DNA of 64,000 bases from positions 44,169-108,168 of the forward strand of contig NZ_SRSF01000011.1 of assembly GCF_004803465.1 (NCBI RefSeq), in the 5' to 3' direction. Position 1 is the first letter of the stretch. Each line of letters begins with the position of its first letter. This DNA comes from Neolewinella litorea. GTDB taxonomy: Bacteria > Bacteroidota > Bacteroidia > Chitinophagales > Saprospiraceae. The position numbers and the translations under genes were made by a program. The notes beneath the pieces were generated by a model. The model had not been told where the DNA came from. It was given only the letters and a program-made list of their open reading frames with translations, and searched no databases. Below are positions 60,257 to 64,000 of the stretch, piece after piece.

Positions 60257-60799
60257 TCAAGCTCTCAGAGATATCGGATTGGTGACTTTGGTACTCTCCT
60301 CCTGCATTTTTTCCTTATCGGTCCTTATCTGGTATTCTAGTTCTTTGGCGAAAAGTTTCCACCAGTAAAATGCTGGAATAGCTCCGGAACTGTGTTCCTG
60401 TAGGCGATACATAAGTTCCGGATTAGGATTTTCCTTTCCATTTATGATTCGGCTGAGCCTTGCTTTGTGGATGCTCAGATTGCTTGAGACTTCAGTCTGA
60501 GTCCTGCCCACTATTTTAATATACTTTTTGAGCTGGTTACCGAATTTGTATTCATCTTCGTAACTGTCAGCTGTAAAATAGTCCTCCAACTGAATTTTAA
60601 AGGCAAATAGCTTCGACCGGAGTTTTTGATCTCCGGTTGTGCCCTGGAGAGATTTCATCCTCTTTTCTAAAAACTCTTTGTGGACCTTGGCTTGCGCCTC
60701 AGCAGGTAGTTTTTCACTTGCGACAAACGACTCTGCTACCTCTTCTTCGCTGTAACGTTGGAGAAGGTCCGTATAAAGTTGCTTTTTATCCTTTTTCAT
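60257..60799 (-). CDS. XRE-family helix-turn-helix regulator (antitoxin-like)
   Basis: Predicted 180 residues. Residues about 90-140 form an XRE HTH (QLKKYIKIVGRTQTEVSSNLSIHKARLSRIINGKENPNPELMYRLQEHS). The N-terminal 85 residues are helical and unusual for a plain repressor. The C-terminus carries the FYWWKLFAKELEYQIRTDKEKMQ helix. The gene overlaps the GNAT gene upstream by 14 bases, so the two are translated together. Such GNAT/HTH pairs resemble known toxin-antitoxin operons, where the HTH protein neutralises the acetyltransferase and represses the operon. Here the toxin-like gene comes first. Function is inferred. Confidence 0.75.
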   Translation of the reverse strand: MKKDKKQLYTDLLQRYSEEEVAESFVASEKLPAEAQAKVHKEFLEKRMKSLQGTTGDQKLRSKLFAFKIQLEDYFTADSYEDEYKFGNQLKKYIKIVGRTQTEVSSNLSIHKARLSRIINGKENPNPELMYRLQEHSSGAIPAFYWWKLFAKELEYQIRTDKEKMQEESTKVTNPISLRA

Positions 60800-61265
60800 C
60801 CTCTCGATATTTTTGGATTAGTGAGATGGCACCATCCTGTTCAATTCCCAGTAAACGTCCGTACTGACGAAAGCCGTAAGCGGCCTGGTAGTACTGAATC
60901 AGTTTCGTTTTCGGCTGAAGGGAAACGAATCCGAGATAACCTCTTGCGAACGCCAGTCGGCAGGCAAAAGCAATTAAACAGCCGGCAACGTTGTCGATGG
61001 TTTTCTTCTTGCCTCGCTGCGTATCCGCCACCTCAATCAAGTTGAGGTGAATGCGGAATTCTTCCGGTACATCAGTCAACGACATGACGCCAAGTACGGT
61101 CGCTGCTTCATCCACCAGAGAGATTTTGTAGACCTCATTTGCCTTTTCTACCGTCCAGTCGAATTGAAAGTCAGGAGAAGAACTGAGCCAATGGTAATCG
61201 TCCTCGCGTAGTTTTTCAATGGTGGATACGAGGGACTTACCTGACTGGCGGTTCTTAAGGGGCAT
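60786..61265 (-). CDS. GNAT acetyltransferase, toxin-like partner of the XRE gene
   Basis: Predicted 159 residues of the GNAT fold. HLNLIEVADTQRGKKKTIDNVAGCLIAFACRLAFARGYLGFVSLQPKTKLIQYYQAAYGFRQYGRLL matches mobile-type GNAT proteins: Q/RGKKK in place of the classical RGxGxG loop, then the GYLGFVSLQPKTKLIQYYQAAYGF helix-strand pair. The overlap with the downstream XRE gene points to a two-gene module. GNAT toxins acetylate aminoacyl-tRNA; whether this one does is unknown. Alternatively it is a small-molecule enzyme with a co-transcribed regulator. Confidence 0.75.
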   Translation of the reverse strand: MPLKNRQSGKSLVSTIEKLREDDYHWLSSSPDFQFDWTVEKANEVYKISLVDEAATVLGVMSLTDVPEEFRIHLNLIEVADTQRGKKKTIDNVAGCLIAFACRLAFARGYLGFVSLQPKTKLIQYYQAAYGFRQYGRLLGIEQDGAISLIQKYREDEKG

Positions 61266-61296
61266 CTTGGTTGCTTACCTCCGAAAGATACGGAAT

Positions 61297-61315
61297 GTTG
61301 ATGACTTTGATCAAC
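61297..61315. promoter_or_regulatory. Possible operator palindrome upstream of GNAT/XRE
   Basis: GTTGAT (61297-61302) and ATCAAC (61310-61315) form a six-base dyad with a seven-base spacer, about 30 bases upstream of the GNAT start. An autoregulatory XRE protein would be expected to bind near here. Weak evidence. Confidence 0.3.
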
Positions 61316-61322
61316 TTCGAGC

Positions 61323-61487
61323 GGGCTTCTTTGAAGCCCTGCGGGCATTGCTGTCGGCGAACGATTGCCTACCCGACGGCCGCCTGTACCATCCAACACT
61401 ACGGCTTACGACGAACACTCCGCTTGATTCTAAATCGACCATAGAACCGCGAAGCTTAACCGGCGGCTGTACGGGTAGGCGGTGTTC
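61323..61487. repeat. Hairpin and long inverted repeat
   Basis: A perfect stem GGGCTTC-TTT-GAAGCCC lies at 61323-61339. Next to it, CGAAC..GCCTACCCG..CCGCC (61358-61384) is repeated in inverse order at 61462-61487 (GGCGG..CGGGTAGGC..GTTCG), enclosing 77 bases. This resembles the folded ends of a small mobile or recombination element; no gene lies inside. Confidence 0.5.
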
Positions 61488-61512
61488 GGTCCAGTACTTT
61501 TATTTCCTTGCT

Positions 61513-62038
61513 TTACGCGGCCTCGTTATTAATTATCTTCATTCTATGAGGTTGCAAAAATTGATTCAGTCGATCGGTGTATTCCTTGCGCTTCGCGACG
61601 TATTGCTCACGCTGAAAACCAGTCGAACCGTATTGATCATGTTTTGCCAATACATCATCTAGTTTGATGATTTCCTCTATGAGCTCGCTGATCTGAACAG
61701 CACGGTCTTCAACGCCCTCAAAATAGCTTTCGTAATTATTCATAGCTGTATCCATTAAAAGTGATTTCAACGAAGCCTCTAGCGTGTTTGCGCCCTCTGC
61801 GATCTCTGCGAGTCGTAGAGAACTGGTGTATCCAATATACGAAGTCCGACCGGTAAAGGAGATAGTCGGGCGCATCGTAGGCTCGAACCCCTAATACGTA
61901 GGCGTCCACTCCCCTTGATTTCCAGGTGCCTTCGTCGGACTCTAAGGCCAAGACCTCTTCATTCTTGATCAGATCCTCTTGTGCGCATAGCGTCACTTTG
62001 TGTGCATCTATTTTTTGGTAATTCTTTTTGTAAAGCAA
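61513..62038 (-). pseudogene. Unknown gene, apparently split by a frameshift
   Basis: Two overlapping minus-strand frames each look protein-like. The upstream one reads MLYKKNYQKIDAHKV ... GVDAYVLGVRAYDAPDYLLYRSDFVYWIH. The other continues SSLRLAEIAEGANTLEASLKSLLMDTAMNNYESYFEGVEDR ... LIEEIIKLDDVLAKHDQYG to a stop. The first frame turns Arg-rich and implausible after about base 61830, exactly where the second starts to look coherent. A single frameshift there would restore one protein of about 170 residues. No family is recognised. AT-rich, like the neighbouring lipoprotein whose 3' end it overlaps by about 30 bases. Confidence 0.5.
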
Positions 62039-62808
62039 CCTGAAAAATCGTAGTCAGATGCTATGGTTTCATGGTATGGAGTAAAGTCATACGTTTTGTT
62101 GCAGCTTATAATCATACTTCTACTCGTGCTATCCAAAGATGAATTGGTATAATGATATAAGTTGCCCGTTTGAGTTATCAAGGTTTCAGCTTGAATATGT
62201 ATTATCCGTCCTTTATCCTGAATGACTCGAGCTTGACATTTCGGAACCTTTATTTTTATGGTATCTAGAGTAGCTTTTTCTGATAGTTGCCTTTTGTCAA
62301 ATAGCACATTGAAAACTAAACTGTCCTCACTGATCTTCATACTGGTAAATGTATACATCTCATACTGACAGTCTACGCTACTGTAACCCTGTAGAGCATT
62401 TAAATGCTGGCGTGAAAAGTATAATTCTTTAAAGGTTGTGGTCTCAAGATTCGATACAAAATCTTTGTAATCGTTGCTTCCCATACGGTTCAGTCTAACA
62501 CAATATATTTTGTTGCTATCAATCTGAGTAATAATATCCATGTTTATTTTGTCTATATTTTCTGGGTCAAATTTTTCTTTATATTCTAGTACACAAAATC
62601 CTCTGTAGTATGAATCGTTAATTTTACTGCTAACCTGATATTCGCATATTTGGCTCGATGTTCCGTCAATGTCTAAGCAATAAAGAATTGGATCACTAAT
62701 CATTGAGGAATTGATATAGTCCTTTTCGAGGATCCCGTTGGACAGGTTACCGCTTGAATGACAGGCGAACACAGAGACTATTATAAGAATTTGAAGAGGA
62801 TACTGCAC
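62008..62808 (-). CDS. AT-rich lipoprotein, unknown
   Basis: Predicted 266 residues; family not recognised. The N-terminus MQYPLQILIIVSVFACHSSG is a lipoprotein signal (lipobox VFAC). The body contains several cysteines (CLDIDGTSSQICEYQV, VDCQYEM, VPKCQARV, ISCNKTYDF, SGCF) that may form disulfides in the periplasm. Base composition is far more AT-rich than the core genes, matching the accessory region around it. It shares a short overlap with the frameshifted gene downstream, suggesting former co-transcription. Confidence 0.6.
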   Translation of the reverse strand: MQYPLQILIIVSVFACHSSGNLSNGILEKDYINSSMISDPILYCLDIDGTSSQICEYQVSSKINDSYYRGFCVLEYKEKFDPENIDKINMDIITQIDSNKIYCVRLNRMGSNDYKDFVSNLETTTFKELYFSRQHLNALQGYSSVDCQYEMYTFTSMKISEDSLVFNVLFDKRQLSEKATLDTIKIKVPKCQARVIQDKGRIIHIQAETLITQTGNLYHYTNSSLDSTSRSMIISCNKTYDFTPYHETIASDYDFSGCFTKRITKK

Positions 62809-62918
62809 TTATATATTCTGTTTTATAAATCGAATTTCTCTTCTAATACGAAAGGAGCCACATAACTGTCCTGAGTGTAACGTAACACTGACGCTTTTAT
62901 GTCTGGAGTTCTACGTCC

Positions 62919-62963
62919 TGTGAGCATTGATTGCACACAACGGGAGGCTGTGCAAAAGCTCAC
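62919..62963. repeat. Likely outer end of the IS1182-type element
   Basis: GTGAGC..TTGCACA pairs with TGTGCAA..GCTCAC across a short loop just beyond the transposase stop. GGCTGTGCAAAAGC is the kind of terminal sequence found in IS1182-type elements. The opposite end lies beyond the IS21 insertion, outside the window, so the assignment is tentative. Confidence 0.35.
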
Positions 62964-62970
62964 GCCCAAT

Positions 62971-63705
62971 CTAGGCAAAAATCGGCCGCGGCGGCTTGAT
63001 CTGTGATAGCAGCAGTAAATAAGCCCCAAAAGCCGCTACGAAGTCCTCAAGCGAACCTCCGAGACCGGGAAGCGGGCCATTTGCGGGTGAAGTACGCCCC
63101 TTCAACCGTCTGATTAGCTCTGGAACGCCCAGTATAGACACACTCCGCCGCAGGTTATAGCAGCAAGCCAGCAAACTGAACTCCCCGTCGACTTGATCCA
63201 GGCCCCGGACTAGGGTGAAGTAAGCGCCCCAACTTCGCTTAATCGTGCCGAACGGATGCTCGACGATCGCTTGCCTGCTGGGGTAGACTTCCGGCCACTC
63301 CTGCAGTCGCTGGTGGTTGCGCGCCAGCGCCGCCGCGTGCTCGTGGTGGTAAATCACCTTGCCGTGGCGGTTCCTGCGGGCCGCCTCGCTCAGGCACTGC
63401 TCGCGGATGGGGCACTGCGAGCAGATTGTGTTCGACAGCCGGTAGCGCTTGAAGCGGCGGTCGGTCTGGGCCCGTCCTCCGCGGCTCTCCCGCTGGTGGT
63501 ACCACCGCCCGTGGCTGGTCAACTCCCGCCCCTCGGGACACACGTACACGTCGGCCTCTTCGTCGTACTCGAACTCCCGCGGGCCGTAGCCCCCGGCCTG
63601 CCGGGGCTTCGACTTGCGCTCGGCCACGAAGGGCTCCATGCCCAGGGCCTCTACCCCCGCCAGGTTAGTGGCGTCATAGTATCCCTTGTCGGCCAGGATA
63701 TTGCG
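62971..63705 (-). mobile_element. IS1182-type transposase, C-terminal part, interrupted
   Basis: The frame reads [32 protein letters not shown], then [23 protein letters not shown], a zinc-type cluster [10 protein letters not shown], and [38 protein letters not shown], all hallmarks of IS1182-type DDE transposases (the HPFGTIK Glu-containing region is the catalytic C-terminal part). The N-terminal half is missing: at about 63705 the frame is cut by the end of an IS21-type element and runs into a stop. The remaining part is therefore inactive. Confidence 0.85.
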
Positions 63706-63706
63706 T

Positions 63707-63749
63707 ATTCCGATCTATCTGACCCCTCCATTCCGGTGCTTTGACCCCC
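63707..63749. repeat. IS21-type end with tandem terminal repeats
   Basis: ATTCCGATCTATCTGACCCC (63707-63726) and ATTCCGGTGCTTTGACCCCC (63730-63749) are two copies of a 20-base repeat spaced 23 bases apart. Multiple tandem terminal repeats of this kind are a feature of IS21 family ends. The element runs off the right edge, so the other end and any target duplication cannot be seen. Confidence 0.7.
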
Positions 63750-63777
63750 CCTGTGGATAACTCGCGCCGTTAATGGA

Positions 63778-64000
63778 TTATAAAGATAGGTGATCCGGTC
63801 GTTTGCGTAGGCTTTTGCCCTTGAGTTCGATCCGGTGAGCCTTTGGTATCAGGCGATCCAGGATGGCGTCTGCTACGGTCGGTTCGTCCAGATAAGCGTG
63901 CCATTTGGCTACGGGTAGCTGGGAGACGATCACCGTGGCGGCTCGTTCGTAGCGGTCTTCAAGGATCTGTAGCAGCAGGAGTTTTACCGGGTGGGTGATG
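63778..64000 (-). CDS. istB: IstB-like IS21 helper ATPase, C-terminal end only
   Basis: The last 73 codons read [60 protein letters not shown] and stop. This is the C-terminal part of IstB, the AAA+ helper of IS21 transposition (sensor-1 SQLPV, then DAILDRL and HRIELKGxSxRK). The Walker motifs and IstA lie outside the window. Its stop is about 30 bases from the inner terminal repeat, as usual for IS21 elements. Confidence 0.85.
   Translation of the reverse strand, partial: ITHPVKLLLLQILEDRYERAATVIVSQLPVAKWHAYLDEPTVADAILDRLIPKAHRIELKGKSLRKRPDHLSL

Noticed and set aside
60141..60368. 75-codon plus-strand open frame after the hairpin
   Set aside because: It overlaps the XRE gene on the opposite strand and lacks protein-like sequence.
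61358..61487. Integron attC site
   Set aside because: The core arms read GCCTACCCG rather than the GTTRRRY/RYYYAAC attC consensus, and no integrase is seen.

Overview
The window reads as chromosome of a high-GC member of the Bacteroidota, most likely a marine Lewinella/Saprospiria-type bacterium. This is inferred from a DUF5916 outer-membrane protein, an esterase with a type IX secretion (PorSS) tail, many Bacteroidota-style lipoprotein signals, Tat-exported sugar isomerase-like proteins, GH20 and GH43 glycosidases, and starts that lack clear Shine-Dalgarno sequences. No rRNA, tRNA or CRISPR array was seen.

Bases 1-32,800 are ordinary chromosome, mostly on the minus strand. It holds a partial DUF5916 protein, an NmrA-type SDR, a Tat-exported alditol oxidase-like flavoprotein, a degenerate AMP-binding protein, a sugar isomerase-like TIM barrel, two SDRs, an HGSNAT-like membrane acyltransferase, a curA-type reductase, a phosphatase-like/Omp85 fusion, an esterase, GH43, and several NTF2-like and GNAT proteins. 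Two operons stand out. The first is H-NOX / histidine kinase / response regulator (20.5-22.3 kb), a nitric-oxide sensing module. The second is methyltransferase / AIR-synthase-like / ThiE-like / Trm112-like (28.1-30.8 kb), whose genes overlap or nearly touch. A VOC gene at 25.1-25.4 kb is broken by an internal deletion. A 20-nt GC-rich motif recurs in at least eight intergenic gaps of this half.

Bases 32,800-39,000 are patchier. An AT-rich HAD/polysaccharide-type gene and a small membrane protein flank a GH20 hexosaminidase, with three gene-poor gaps and a possible IS relic.

Bases 39,099-56,396 hold the most striking feature: a plus-strand operon of six tightly packed genes encoding proteins of 330, 676, 1130, 1149, 1832 and 611 residues. 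Apart from a DUF6603-type region I cannot assign any of them to a family of known function. None has an evident signal peptide and only one has membrane segments. The strict gene order and tiny spacers suggest one large multi-protein assembly. A lipoprotein-like protein made of about eight D/N-rich repeats follows it.

Bases 58,300-64,000 are an accessory tail: a class-C beta-lactamase-like hydrolase, a long hairpin, an overlapping GNAT/XRE gene pair resembling a toxin-antitoxin module, AT-rich unknown genes (one apparently frameshifted), and an IS1182-type transposase cut by an IS21-type element that runs off the window.
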